Of a stretch of 50,587 bases of DNA, positions 8,467 through 17,270 are shown piece after piece. The stretch is taken from assembly GCA_023426935.1 (NCBI GenBank), contig JAEZBR010000065.1, positions 1 to 50,587 of the forward strand, written 5' to 3'. The notes under the pieces are model-generated. The model had not been told where the DNA came from, ran no database searches, and saw only the letters and a program-made list of their open reading frames with translations. The position numbers were made by a program, and so were the translations under genes. This DNA comes from Bacillota bacterium (GTDB lineage: Bacteria; Bacillota_I; Bacilli_A; Erysipelotrichales; Erysipelotrichaceae). Every line of letters begins with the position of its first letter. Within the stretch, counting starts at the first letter, position 1.

Positions 8467-9714
8467 TTATTTTGAATCATATATAGCGGTATTATCTAGA
8501 GTGTTATCCGTTTCTAAGCGAGGAATGTATTTATTAACACAATAGAGTACAGTCGGAATAAGCGACAGTAAAGCAAAGAGAATATAAGTATTTATAACGC
8601 CAAAACTTTCGGAGATAAAGCCATAAAGAAGGGTAGATAAAGCAATCCCGGCGCAGGAATAAGCATTCACTAAGCCGAATACTTTACCGCGGTGTTGTTC
8701 GGCAATAACACTGACCATGACCCCGTTAATAATCGCGTTAAAGATTGTGTTACAAAAGGCGGCGAGTGCATTGATTCCGGAGAGCGGAATGAAACCGATC
8801 GTTAAGGAAAGAATAATATTCAGAATGGTGGTTAGTACCAGAAGATTTCGAATAAGTTTTATCTTATCACCTTTAATTCTGATGACTGAAACTAAGGTCA
8901 TACCTAAAATGGCCGCGAAACTTTCGATGCCTAGATAGATACCATATTGTTCAACTGAAAGGCCTTTTGCTAAACACCAAGGATATAGGATCGCGGACAT
9001 GCCGGCCCCGAATAAATTAAGCATAAAGGCGGCGATCAAAAAATAAAAGAGCGATTTACGGCTAGTGATATAGTGAAGGCCATCTTTCAGGTCTTGGAGA
9101 ATGAGTTTGATATTAATGGATACGGCTTCCGCTTTTTGAACCGGGATATTGATAAATAATTCCGTAAATGAGGAAATAATAAAACTGATTCCGTTGATTA
9201 AAATCATTAAGGGAACGCCAAAGAAAACAACGAGGAAACCGCTGCAGGCACTGCCGACCATCTGGATTAGATAATTAGTCCCCTGATTGATTGAGTTAGC
9301 CTGAATTAAATCATCTTTACCGACTAATTGAGGCAAGACTGTCATGATTGCCGGTCCAAATATCGTGTCACAACAAGCAGAAAGAAAAGCAATCAAAATA
9401 ACCATCCAGACTTCAAGCTGATTATTAAAGGCGAAGACGGCGGCGATAATCATTAAAAATCCTCGGATAAGATCGGTACCGCAGATAATCTTTTTGCGAT
9501 TTATCCGATCGACTAGAGCCCCTGAAAGCGGGGAAAGAAAAGTCTTAACGACATATCCGATGGACGTCATGATTCCCATTAACGCGGTGGAACCGGTGGT
9601 GTTATAAACCCAGATTCCAATCGCAATACTATAAAGAATGTTTCCGATGTTGGAAACAGCACTTCCTTGCCATAACAGAACAGAATCACGATTAATCAAT
9701 TTACGTTGGTTCAT
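8467..9714 (-). CDS. MFS efflux transporter
   Basis: A 415-residue major facilitator protein with about 12 membrane segments. The loop after the second helix carries SGALVDRINRKKI, matching the MFS motif G-x-x-x-D-R-x-x-R-R/K. It resembles the drug and macrolide exporter group, but the substrate cannot be read from sequence. The gene is divergent from the arsR-like gene, with 115 bp between them. No Shine-Dalgarno sequence precedes the ATG; an extended -10 element ends only 9 bases upstream, so the mRNA may be leaderless. The next in-frame Met is too far inside the first helices to be the start. Confidence 0.88.
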   Translation of the reverse strand: MNQRKLINRDSVLLWQGSAVSNIGNILYSIAIGIWVYNTTGSTALMGIMTSIGYVVKTFLSPLSGALVDRINRKKIICGTDLIRGFLMIIAAVFAFNNQLEVWMVILIAFLSACCDTIFGPAIMTVLPQLVGKDDLIQANSINQGTNYLIQMVGSACSGFLVVFFGVPLMILINGISFIISSFTELFINIPVQKAEAVSINIKLILQDLKDGLHYITSRKSLFYFLIAAFMLNLFGAGMSAILYPWCLAKGLSVEQYGIYLGIESFAAILGMTLVSVIRIKGDKIKLIRNLLVLTTILNIILSLTIGFIPLSGINALAAFCNTIFNAIINGVMVSVIAEQHRGKVFGLVNAYSCAGIALSTLLYGFISESFGVINTYILFALLSLIPTVLYCVNKYIPRLETDNTLDNTAIYDSK

Positions 9715-9723
9715 ATACGAAAT

Positions 9724-9732
9724 ATTATAGCA
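9724..9732 (-). promoter_or_regulatory. Extended -10 promoter of the MFS gene
   Basis: The minus strand reads TGCTATAAT ending at 9724. With the usual 6-7 base distance, transcription would start at about 9717-9718, three or four bases before the ATG. This is the basis for the leaderless prediction. Confidence 0.6.
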
Positions 9733-9766
9733 TGCAGACTATTCACACAAATAATTCATTTAATAT

Positions 9767-9816
9767 ATTGACTGATATCTATGTGATGCTATACTATTAA
9801 ATAGATAGATGTCAAT
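9767..9816 (+). promoter_or_regulatory. arsR promoter with overlapping inverted repeat operator
   Basis: TTGACT (9768-9773) and TATACT (9790-9795) are separated by 16 bp, forming a good sigma-A promoter. Two 16-bp arms, 9767-9782 and 9801-9816, form an imperfect inverted repeat (ATTGAC...ATCTAT against ATAGAT...GTCAAT) that encloses the -10. ArsR-family repressors bind such operators, so autoregulation is likely. Confidence 0.7.
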
Positions 9817-9829
9817 GTGAGGTTTTAGG

Positions 9830-10102
9830 ATGACAACTTTAGAAGCGGCTGCAGTCTGCAGAGCATTAAGTGATCAGAATCGCCTAAAAATTATTAGCTT
9901 GCTTACTACCGGCGAGAAGTGTGCCTGTGAATTATTGAAAGCATTTGAAATAACGCAACCGACGCTTTCTCACCATATGAAGATTCTAAGCGATTGTAAT
10001 TTAGTGAAAGCACGCAAGGATGGTAAATGGATTCACTATTCACTTAATTGTAAGACGCTTTCCGCTTTTCGCATTTATATCAGTAGACTGATCTGTAAGT
10101 AG
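9830..10102 (+). CDS. ArsR-family metalloregulator
   Basis: A 90-residue winged-helix repressor. The helix-turn-helix spans about residues 41-56 (TQPTLSHHMKIL). The dithiol CAC at 31-33 sits where the arsenic-sensing ELCVCDL motif occurs in ArsR proteins, so As(III) or a similar thiophilic ligand is the likely signal. GTGAGG precedes the ATG by about 8 bases. It heads an operon with the permease and thiol protein that follow, and probably represses its own promoter through the inverted repeat upstream. It could also influence the divergent MFS exporter. Ligand identity is inferred from motif and context. Confidence 0.88.
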   Translation: MTTLEAAAVCRALSDQNRLKIISLLTTGEKCACELLKAFEITQPTLSHHMKILSDCNLVKARKDGKWIHYSLNCKTLSAFRIYISRLICK

Positions 10103-10113
10103 AAGGAGCAAAA

Positions 10114-11112
10114 ATGGTTTGGGAAATAATTCAAAATCAGATATTGGGAATGAAATGGCTGAATAAGTTAATCGGTTCATTGTTAACTTTTCTTGGAATT
10201 GATCTCACTTCTAGAATTGGTGGTAGTATTCAGTTCTTTTTCTATGATGTTCTGAAAATAATAATATTGTTGTGTTTTTTGATCTTTCTTATCAGTTATA
10301 TTCAAAGCTATTTTCCACCCGAAAGAAGTCGCAAAATTCTGGGAAGATTCCATGGGATCTGGGCAAACTTGGTTGCTGCTTTATTGGGCACCGTAACTCC
10401 GTTTTGTTCATGTTCTTCCATACCCTTATTTATCGGTTTTACGAGTGCCGGACTTCCATTAGGGGTAACCTTTTCCTTTTTGATATCTTCACCAATGATT
10501 GATTTAGGTAGCCTTGTTCTACTGACAAGTATTTTTGGGATTAAGGTTGCTATAATTTATGTTGTCGTTGGGTTGGTGATTGCCGTTGCCGGCGGAACCT
10601 TAATTGAAAAGCTTCATATGGAATCAGATGTTGAAAGTTTTATTTATAAGAGCGGAAATATTGATATTGAATTACCTAAATTAGCTCAGAAAGAACGCTT
10701 TATCTATGCATATGAACAGATGACCTCAACCCTCCGCAAAGTTTTTCCTTATATCTTAGTCGGGGTCGGAATCGGAGCGGTGATTCACAATTGGATTCCT
10801 ACGGAATGGGTTGAAAAAATTCTCGGGGGTAATAATCCTTTTGGCGTAGTAATTGCAACTTTAATTGGGGTACCTATGTATGCGGATATTTTTGGCTCGA
10901 TTCCAATTGCAGAAGCCTTATTATCCAAAGGTGCATTGCTAGGAGTGGTATTGTCATTTATGATGGCCGTAACCACCTTATCATTGCCTTCGCTGATTAT
11001 GCTGCGCAAAGCCTTAAAACCGAAATTATTAATACTGTTTACCGCAATATGTGTAATCGGAATCATAATCGTAGGTTATTTCTTTAATGTTATTCAACCA
11101 TTTATTATCTAA
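10114..11112 (+). CDS. arsP: ArsP-like permease (UPF0718/DUF318 family)
   Basis: A 332-residue membrane protein with about eight to ten hydrophobic segments. The first half carries the conserved TPFCSCSSIPLFIGF motif with a cysteine pair, followed by GLPLGVTFSFLISSPM; the second half has GVPMYADIFGSIPIAEAL. Members of this family include ArsP, which exports trivalent organoarsenicals such as methylarsenite. The ArsR repressor directly upstream and the thiol protein downstream support a metalloid role. AAGGAG precedes the ATG. Which arsenical, or another thiophilic toxicant, is exported is unknown. Confidence 0.85.
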   Translation: MVWEIIQNQILGMKWLNKLIGSLLTFLGIDLTSRIGGSIQFFFYDVLKIIILLCFLIFLISYIQSYFPPERSRKILGRFHGIWANLVAALLGTVTPFCSCSSIPLFIGFTSAGLPLGVTFSFLISSPMIDLGSLVLLTSIFGIKVAIIYVVVGLVIAVAGGTLIEKLHMESDVESFIYKSGNIDIELPKLAQKERFIYAYEQMTSTLRKVFPYILVGVGIGAVIHNWIPTEWVEKILGGNNPFGVVIATLIGVPMYADIFGSIPIAEALLSKGALLGVVLSFMMAVTTLSLPSLIMLRKALKPKLLILFTAICVIGIIIVGYFFNVIQPFII

Positions 11113-11129
11113 AAAGGAGATCAAAAAAA

Positions 11130-11462
11130 ATGGAACAATTTAAAAAGAATCGAGATGAAGTATGCTGTGGGAACGGTGATTCGAAAAGAATGACTGAAGC
11201 CGCAAAAGAAAAGAACATAGAGGCCAAAGTGAAAATATTGGGTGGCGGATGTGCTAAATGTCAAGCCTTGGAGAAGGCGACTAAAGAAGCATTGATTCAA
11301 CTAGGAATGGATGAAACAATTGAACACGTGACGGATTTTAACCAAATCGCTGCTTATGGCGTTATGTCAACTCCTGCCTTGGTATTTGAGGGTAAAGTTT
11401 TATCCTATGGGAAAGTTTTAAAAACGAAAGAGATAATTAAACTATTACAGAATCAACAGTAA
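11130..11462 (+). CDS. Small thioredoxin-fold redox-active disulfide protein
   Basis: A 110-residue cytoplasmic protein with a CAKC active site at residues 41-44 and the cis-proline segment STPAL at 80-84, as in the redox-active disulfide protein 2 group. An extra vicinal CC pair at 12-13, in a short charged N-terminal extension, could bind a metalloid. It follows the permease by 17 bp behind a strong AAGGAG and is the third gene of the ars-like operon. It may pass or reduce the substrate of the permease; this is inference. Confidence 0.85.
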   Translation: MEQFKKNRDEVCCGNGDSKRMTEAAKEKNIEAKVKILGGGCAKCQALEKATKEALIQLGMDETIEHVTDFNQIAAYGVMSTPALVFEGKVLSYGKVLKTKEIIKLLQNQQ

Positions 11463-11631
11463 TAAGTCTCAACCTAAATAGGTAATATTGGTTTTTCATC
11501 GGAATTGCTGCTAGTCACAAATGGTTATCGAAATCAAAGGGGTTAAACCGGAAACAGAATTATTATGCTAGGATATTAAGGGAAACCAAATAACCAAAAT
11601 TGTTTCTTTGCGAAACATAGAAAGCGGCAAT

Positions 11632-13683
11632 ATGAACAAAGAACTGAAACCCTTATTTACTTCATGGCAGATCGGAAAATGTGAGATTAAGAATCGCATT
11701 GTTATGACTTCAATGGGAGGTACGAACCTATTTGGCTGGATGGAACAGAACCATTTCGATAAAGAAGGGGCTAAGTTTATTTTGGAAGTCGCCAAAAATA
11801 ATGTCGGTTTAATTCTTCCGGGGTGTCAACCGATATATAACCCAATGTTTGGACAATGGTTATATAAAAATGACCAAATGTATCGTGATTTAAAAGAATG
11901 GTTACCGGAATTTCATCAAACGGGTGCGAAACTATTTGTACAGTTGACCGCTGGTTTTGGTCGTTCTTTTACGATCAGTGAAATGATGGAAAAAATATAT
12001 GTCAATAAATTCTTAAGGGCGGTAGCAAAACCGGTAATGAATTTAGATAAGATTACGGCTTCGGCTTCACCTTCACCTAATCGCTGGTCAGATAAAGTTC
12101 CCTCTAGGGAAATGACAGTGGCGGAAATCGAAGAGTTTATCGCTGCTTTTGGTAAGACTGCCAGGAAATTGAAAGAGGCAGGTGTAGACGGGGTAGAAAT
12201 CCATGCGGTACATGAAGGATATTTGTTAGATCAGTTTACTTTGAAGTATATAAATAAACGAAATGACGAATACGGTGGGAGTTTAGAAAACAGATATCGC
12301 TTTGCTGTTGAGATTGTTAAAGCTGTCAAAAAAGAATGTGGTAATGATTTTCCGGTTTCTTTACGATACAGTGTCGTTTCCAAGACCAAAGGTTTCCGTC
12401 AAGGAGCGCTTCCTGATGAAAAATATCAGGAAGTAGGCCGGGATATGGCGGAATCGGAAATAGCGGCGAAGTATCTACAGGATGCCGGTTACGATTGTTT
12501 AAATTGCGATAACGGAACTTATGATGCTTGGTACTGGAGTCATCCTCCGATTTATATGCCGGAGAATTGTAATCTTAGTGATACCGAACATCTTAAAAAG
12601 TTTATCGATATTCCGATAATCTCGGCCGGTAGATTAGATCCTTATGTGGCCGCTAAAGAAATCGCCAAAGGAAACTTGGATGGAGCGGGGTTTGCTAGAC
12701 CATTTTTAGCGGATCAACAATGGGTCATTAAATTAATGAATGATAACGAAGCGGATATTCGACCCTGTATCCTCTGTCATAACGGTTGTTTCAATATGAG
12801 CCATTATAAAGGAGTACCGAATGATCAGGATTTAAACGATAGTTTGCATTTATCTCGATGTGCAGTCAATGCGGAAACGATGCAGACTGATGTTCATTAT
12901 TTAAAGAAGGCCACATTATCTAAGACCGTAATTATTATTGGCGGAGGAATCGGAGGGATGGAAGCGGCTAGAGTTTTGAAACTGCGGGGTCATCAACCGA
13001 TAATATATGAAAAATCGAAGGTCTTAGGCGGTACTTTTATTCCCGCCAGTTCCGAATTATATAAGGGAAAATTAAGAGATTTATTGACTTGGTATTGCCG
13101 ACAGATGAAAGAATTAAACATTGAGATTCATTTAGAAACCGAAGTCAAAGATTTATCTCAATTTAACAGTAAAGATATCATTATCGCTACCGGTGCAAAA
13201 CCTAGGATTCTTAAGGTTCCGGGGTCTGAAAAGATGATCGAGGCCTGTGAGTTTTTAAATGGTAAAAAAGTAGGCGAAACGGTGGCGGTCATCGGTGGCG
13301 GTCTTACTGGCAGTGAGATTGCTTATGAATTAGCTTTAAAAGGAAAGAAACCCATAATAATCGAAATGAAAAATGATCTGATCGCGCAAAAGGGTGTTTG
13401 TTTAGCTAATAGCTCATACCTAAGAGAGTGGTTTGCTTTACATAACATACCGGTTTATCTGGAAACGGTATTGAAACAGGTAAAAGATAATTCGATTATC
13501 TGCTCGAATAAAACCGGTGAAGAAATCGAGATTGTTTGCGATTCGGTAATCTCTTCGGCTGGTTACATTTCTTCACCCTTAATACCGGCAGGAAAGAATG
13601 TTCACTTGGTCGGTGATTGTAAGACGGTGGGAAATTTACGGACCGTTATTTGGCGAGCCTACGAAGTAGCAATGCATATTTAA
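11632..13683 (+). CDS. Old-yellow-enzyme/4Fe-4S flavoprotein reductase
   Basis: A 683-residue NADH:flavin oxidoreductase of the 2,4-dienoyl-CoA reductase/enoate reductase group. Residues 1-360 form the FMN-binding TIM barrel, with AGVDGVEIHAVHEGYLLDQF as active-site region. C-x2-C-x3-C at about 381-388 and a fourth Cys near 409 bind a 4Fe-4S cluster. The C-terminus has two dinucleotide motifs, IIGGGIGGMEAA near 437 and VIGGGLTGSE near 554, for FAD and NAD(P)H. It should reduce activated C=C bonds in anaerobic metabolism; the substrate is unknown. The ATG at 11632 is preferred over an in-frame TTG at 11608, though neither has a strong ribosome site. Confidence 0.88.
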   Translation: MNKELKPLFTSWQIGKCEIKNRIVMTSMGGTNLFGWMEQNHFDKEGAKFILEVAKNNVGLILPGCQPIYNPMFGQWLYKNDQMYRDLKEWLPEFHQTGAKLFVQLTAGFGRSFTISEMMEKIYVNKFLRAVAKPVMNLDKITASASPSPNRWSDKVPSREMTVAEIEEFIAAFGKTARKLKEAGVDGVEIHAVHEGYLLDQFTLKYINKRNDEYGGSLENRYRFAVEIVKAVKKECGNDFPVSLRYSVVSKTKGFRQGALPDEKYQEVGRDMAESEIAAKYLQDAGYDCLNCDNGTYDAWYWSHPPIYMPENCNLSDTEHLKKFIDIPIISAGRLDPYVAAKEIAKGNLDGAGFARPFLADQQWVIKLMNDNEADIRPCILCHNGCFNMSHYKGVPNDQDLNDSLHLSRCAVNAETMQTDVHYLKKATLSKTVIIIGGGIGGMEAARVLKLRGHQPIIYEKSKVLGGTFIPASSELYKGKLRDLLTWYCRQMKELNIEIHLETEVKDLSQFNSKDIIIATGAKPRILKVPGSEKMIEACEFLNGKKVGETVAVIGGGLTGSEIAYELALKGKKPIIIEMKNDLIAQKGVCLANSSYLREWFALHNIPVYLETVLKQVKDNSIICSNKTGEEIEIVCDSVISSAGYISSPLIPAGKNVHLVGDCKTVGNLRTVIWRAYEVAMHI

Positions 13684-13794
13684 TAAGCAAAATGAATGAT
13701 TAATATACTAGCCAAACTGGCAAAAATAGGTTAATGGAACGAAATGTTGTATATTAATAGTAGCTTTTAATCAGAAAGCAGGAGGAATGAATCT

Positions 13795-14724
13795 ATGCCA
13801 TTATTTTGGGAAATTGTTAAATGGGTTGTTATCGTTGGCGTTCTTGTTTATCTATTTTTTACCTGTCTGAATATCGTTCCGCAGGAAAGTGCTTATGTTG
13901 TGGAACGATTAGGAAAGTATCATACGACTTGGAATGCCGGGATTCATCTAAGAATTCCTTTTGTCGATCGAATTGCCTGCCGAGCTTCTCTGAAAGAACA
14001 GGTTGCGGACTTTGCACCTCAACCGGTTATCACTAAAGATAACGTTACGATGCGGATCGATTCGGTTGTTTATTTTAAGGTAATGAATACTCATGATTAC
14101 GCTTATGGTGTTGAGAATCCTATCATGGCGATGGAGAATTTAACCGCCACCACTTTGAGAAATATTATAGGTGATATGGAATTAGATGCTACGCTTACTT
14201 CCCGCGAACAGATTAATTCAATCATGCTTAAGACGATTGATTTGGCGACCGATCCTTGGGGAATTAAAGTTACCCGAGTTGAATTGAAAAATATCGAACC
14301 GCCGGCAGCGATTCGGGAAGCAATGGAAAAACAGATGAAAGCCGAACGCGAAAAACGGGCAGCGATTTTAACGGCTGAAGGTGAGAAACAATCAATGATT
14401 CTAACGGCTGAAGGGCAGAAGGAATCAGCAGTTCTCGCCGCCGAAGCGAATAAACAAGCAACGATTTTAGCGGCCGAAGCTCAAAAAGAGAAAGAAATTC
14501 GCGAAGCTGAAGGTAAAGCGGAAGCAATTCGTAATGTTCAGAAAGCGACCGCGGATGGCTTGCAGTTTATCAAAGATGCTAAAGCTGATGATGCCGTAAT
14601 CAAACTGAAATCGCTTGAAGCGTTCAGCGCTGCGGCTAATGGTACGGCTACTAAGATTATTATCCCTTCGGAGATTCAGAGTTTGGCTGGATTGGCAGAA
14701 GGCCTAAAGGAAGTAATTAAGTAA
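13795..14724 (+). CDS. SPFH/Band 7 slipin-like membrane scaffold
   Basis: A 309-residue stomatin/prohibitin-family protein. One N-terminal membrane segment (about 5-24) leads into the SPFH domain (NIVPQESAYVVERLGKY and onward). From about residue 180 a long alanine- and glutamate-rich coiled coil contains tandem ILTAEGEKQ/ILAAEAQKE units. These proteins form oligomeric rings at membrane microdomains and often pair with NfeD-type proteins. AGGAGG precedes the ATG. The next gene, 2 bp downstream, encodes a small membrane protein rather than an evident NfeD, so the partner may be different here. Confidence 0.92.
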   Translation: MPLFWEIVKWVVIVGVLVYLFFTCLNIVPQESAYVVERLGKYHTTWNAGIHLRIPFVDRIACRASLKEQVADFAPQPVITKDNVTMRIDSVVYFKVMNTHDYAYGVENPIMAMENLTATTLRNIIGDMELDATLTSREQINSIMLKTIDLATDPWGIKVTRVELKNIEPPAAIREAMEKQMKAEREKRAAILTAEGEKQSMILTAEGQKESAVLAAEANKQATILAAEAQKEKEIREAEGKAEAIRNVQKATADGLQFIKDAKADDAVIKLKSLEAFSAAANGTATKIIIPSEIQSLAGLAEGLKEVIK

Positions 14725-14726
14725 TT

Positions 14727-15008
14727 ATGAACGGCTCATTTTTCTTCGTGATTTTAATTCTTGCGATCACTTGGTTTATTATTGTCTTCATCTTTGGATC
14801 AAGAAAGACTAATGAGCATTCTTCGAAAACGATTTCGGATGACGGCCATCGGATACCTAAGAAACAAGATATCACCTGTTATGGCGAGTATGGTCATGAT
14901 CATCCCGAAGATGTTCAGCCTCGATATATTGTTCATGAAGAACCAGTCGAAGGCTATGTAATTCTTAACGGGATTAAGAGAAAACTGGAAGATTGTAAAC
15001 ATTTATAG
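14727..15008 (+). CDS. Small membrane protein linked to slipin
   Basis: A 93-residue protein with one N-terminal hydrophobic segment (about residues 4-23) followed by a hydrophilic, His- and Asp-rich tail (residues 41-62 and HDHPED). I do not recognise the family. It starts two bases after the slipin stop, behind AAGGAAG that lies inside the slipin gene, and is followed by a strong terminator, so slipin and this protein form a two-gene unit. It may be a membrane-anchored partner in place of NfeD. The C-terminal VEGYVILNGIKRKLEDCKHL looks like a short folded beta-rich end. Confidence 0.75.
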   Translation: MNGSFFFVILILAITWFIIVFIFGSRKTNEHSSKTISDDGHRIPKKQDITCYGEYGHDHPEDVQPRYIVHEEPVEGYVILNGIKRKLEDCKHL

Positions 15009-15013
15009 TTCTG

Positions 15014-15050
15014 AAATCGCAGACGGCTTTATTGCCCGGCTGCGATTTTT
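15014..15050 (+). terminator. Rho-independent terminator
   Basis: AAATCGCAG (15014-15022) pairs with CTGCGATTT (15040-15048), with inner C-G pairs, and is followed by T residues. It ends the slipin operon and separates it from the aldo/keto reductase locus. Confidence 0.8.
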
Positions 15051-15073
15051 AAATTAATTCTGAAAGGAGCACA

Positions 15074-16222
15074 ATGAATTATCGTAAATTAGGTAAGACT
15101 GGATTAGAAATCAGCGAGATCGGCATGGGTTGTGAAGGATTTTTTGAAGACAATTGCGACATGACATCGAAATTATTTGATTATGCCCAAGAAAACGGCA
15201 TTAATTATTTCGATTTATATGCCAGTGATCCCAAGATGCGTAAAGCAGTGGGGGATGCATTAAAGGGAAGAAGAGATAAATTCTATATCCAGTCACATCT
15301 CTGTTCAATCTGGAAGAATGGACAGTATCTTAGAAGTAGGAATCTTAAAGAAGTTAAGGAAGGTTTTGAAGAATCTTTAAGTTTATTACAGACTGATTAT
15401 CTCGATGTGTGAATGATTCACTATTGTGATTCTTTAAAAGATTATCAGCAGATTCTGGATAACGGGATCATTAAATATGCGAAGGAGTTAAAAAAAGAAG
15501 GCAAGATACATCATCTCGGATTAAGTTCGCATAATCCAGAAGTGGCTTTGAAGGCAATCGAAAGTGGCGATATTGAAGTCTTGATGTTTAGCGTCAATCC
15601 TTGTTACGATTTACAGCCGGCTGGCGAAGATGTCGAAGAATTATGGAACGACAAAAATTACGAGAAGCCCTTAACGAATATGAATCCTCAACGAGAACAG
15701 CTATATGCTCAATGCCTTCGTCTAGGGGTAGGGATTACGGTCATGAAATGTTTTGGCGGCGGTGACTTGCTAAATGCTCAGGATTCGGAAGCCGGGGTGG
15801 CCTTAACGGTAAATCAATGCCTATCCTATGCCTTAAGTCGACCGGCGGTTTCATCAATCATGTGCGGAGCGCATTCCGTTCAACAGCTATTAGCTTGTCT
15901 GAAGTATGAAAGCGCGACAGCTTCTCAGAAGGATTATGCGACAGCTTTGGCCAGTTTCCCCAAAGTCAGCTGGGAAGGACATTGCATGTATTGTAACCAT
16001 TGCTTACCTTGTCCCGCTCAGTTAGACATTGCATACATTATGAAGTATTACAATCTTGCTTTAGCACAGAAAAGTATTCCCGAAACCGTTAGAGAACACT
16101 ATGCTTTACTAGAACATCATGCCTCAGAGTGCCTGCAATGCGGTAGTTGTGAAACACGCTGCCCCTTCAAAGTGGCGATTAGGGAGAAGATAGAGAAAGC
16201 GGCGGAATTATTCGCTAAATAA
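15074..16222 (+). pseudogene. Ferredoxin-type aldo/keto reductase interrupted by in-frame TGA
   Basis: Two consecutive same-frame segments, 15074-15412 (112 codons) and 15413-16222, together make a normal 382-codon COG1453-type reductase. The first half has the start MNYRKLGKTGLEISEIGMG and the catalytic Asp/Tyr region; the second continues directly with MIHYCDS. The C-terminus has two cysteine clusters, CMYCNHCLPCP and CLQCGSCETRCPF, for 4Fe-4S binding. The break is a single TGA at 15410-15412 in the DYLDV-x-MIHYCD segment; from memory of the family a small residue, often Gly, is usual there, so one base change GGA to TGA would explain it. AAAGGAG precedes the ATG. Otherwise the gene is intact, so this is a recent nonsense mutation, sequencing error or readthrough. 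Confidence 0.85.
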
Positions 16223-16296
16223 TCAAAGAGTATAAAATCCTATACAGTAATTCGTTTCATTTTTTTGCTAGTTTCGGGCTTTAAAATTAGAAGATA

Positions 16297-16367
16297 TGCT
16301 ACAATTTAAACAATTGTAAAAACTAACTTCGGAGATTTAAAATCGCTGGTAAAGATTTATAAGTTAG
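16297..16367 (+). promoter_or_regulatory. Extended -10 promoter and structured leader of HAD gene
   Basis: TGCTACAAT at 16297-16305 is an extended -10 element. The leader to the ATG at 16385 would be about 72 bases. In it CTAACTT (16323-16329) and AAGTTAG (16361-16367) are perfectly complementary and enclose 31 bases. This could form a hairpin in the mRNA leader. No known riboswitch class is recognised. Confidence 0.4.
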
Positions 16368-16384
16368 AGATAGAAGGGTTATTA

Positions 16385-17236
16385 ATGATTGAAAAAATCG
16401 AAGCGCTTGCCGCCGATATCGACATGACTTTAACTTTCAAGGGTGAGCCGCTTCCCCAACCAACCGTTGAAGCTTTTAATCTTTTCCATCGAAAGAAGGT
16501 ATTGCTAGGTTTAGCTACCGGGCGGGAAATTGATGAAAGACTGAAACAGACCGGAGCCTTCTGGGGACTGGATTTTGAGTTTGATTTTATTATCGGAATG
16601 AACGGTGGAATGGTCTATGACCGCCATAAAAATAGCATGTATTCGGTTGAACTGATGACGACTAGGGAAATGACAAAGATTCTTACTTATCTGATGCCAC
16701 TAATTGAGAAATATAAAATCTCAATTAATGCGGAAGGCGGCGGGAATCACAATGCGATGTATATCGAGAAAGAACTTATTGAGGCGGGTAAACGTCATGG
16801 TTTCTTCTTTGTAGATAAAACCGGCGATATTAACGGTTTCTGCGATAAAAGAGCTTATAAGATTTTGTTTCGTTCCAAACCCGAATATGGTGATTTGATT
16901 CGCAGCGAATTCTTAAAGAAATTCGGCAAGGATTATCAGATTATTGAAACTTATCCGGGAACGGTTGAAGTAATGCCTAAGGGAATCGATAAAGGAAACG
17001 GATTATTACGTTATGCGAATAGTGTGGGAATTGCAATGAAGAATATCATCTCTTTCGGTGATAACGAAAACGATAATACCTTACTTGAAATGTCCGGATG
17101 GGGCGTCTGTTTAAAAGACGGGAACGAAAAAACCAAGAAATTAGCTGATGACATTACTGATTATAGTTGCGTGGATGGCGGGGTAGGACACTATCTAATG
17201 GATCGTTGTATGAATGCCAAGTTATGTAGCCATTAA
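16385..17236 (+). CDS. Cof-type HAD phosphatase
   Basis: A 283-residue HAD-superfamily hydrolase. Motif I is ADIDMTLT with Asp11 (nucleophile) and Asp13. The cap domain is of the Cof/type IIB kind, and motif IV is FGDNENDNTLLEM near residue 223. Such enzymes dephosphorylate sugar phosphates or cofactors such as FMN; the substrate is not predictable. The usual motif I is DxDGT; here it reads DIDMT, with Met in place of Gly. A leader of about 72 bases precedes it. Confidence 0.9.
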   Translation: MIEKIEALAADIDMTLTFKGEPLPQPTVEAFNLFHRKKVLLGLATGREIDERLKQTGAFWGLDFEFDFIIGMNGGMVYDRHKNSMYSVELMTTREMTKILTYLMPLIEKYKISINAEGGGNHNAMYIEKELIEAGKRHGFFFVDKTGDINGFCDKRAYKILFRSKPEYGDLIRSEFLKKFGKDYQIIETYPGTVEVMPKGIDKGNGLLRYANSVGIAMKNIISFGDNENDNTLLEMSGWGVCLKDGNEKTKKLADDITDYSCVDGGVGHYLMDRCMNAKLCSH

Positions 17237-17270
17237 GATTAATGCCCTGTTAATAAATCTGGTTAAAGGC

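Noticed and set aside
11608..11631. TTG at 11608 as start of the flavoprotein
   Set aside because: No ribosome site in front of it, and the residues it would add lie outside the conserved start of the family.
14340..14530. Tandem DNA repeat in the slipin gene
   Set aside because: It is the coding reflection of the Ala/Glu-rich coiled coil, not an independent repeat element.
15398..15440. TGA in the aldo/keto reductase as a selenocysteine codon or as a reassigned glycine codon
   Set aside because: The downstream hairpin is only four base pairs with a mismatch and lacks the usual loop G, and TGA ends several intact genes here (for example priA and rlmN). A point mutation or error is simpler.
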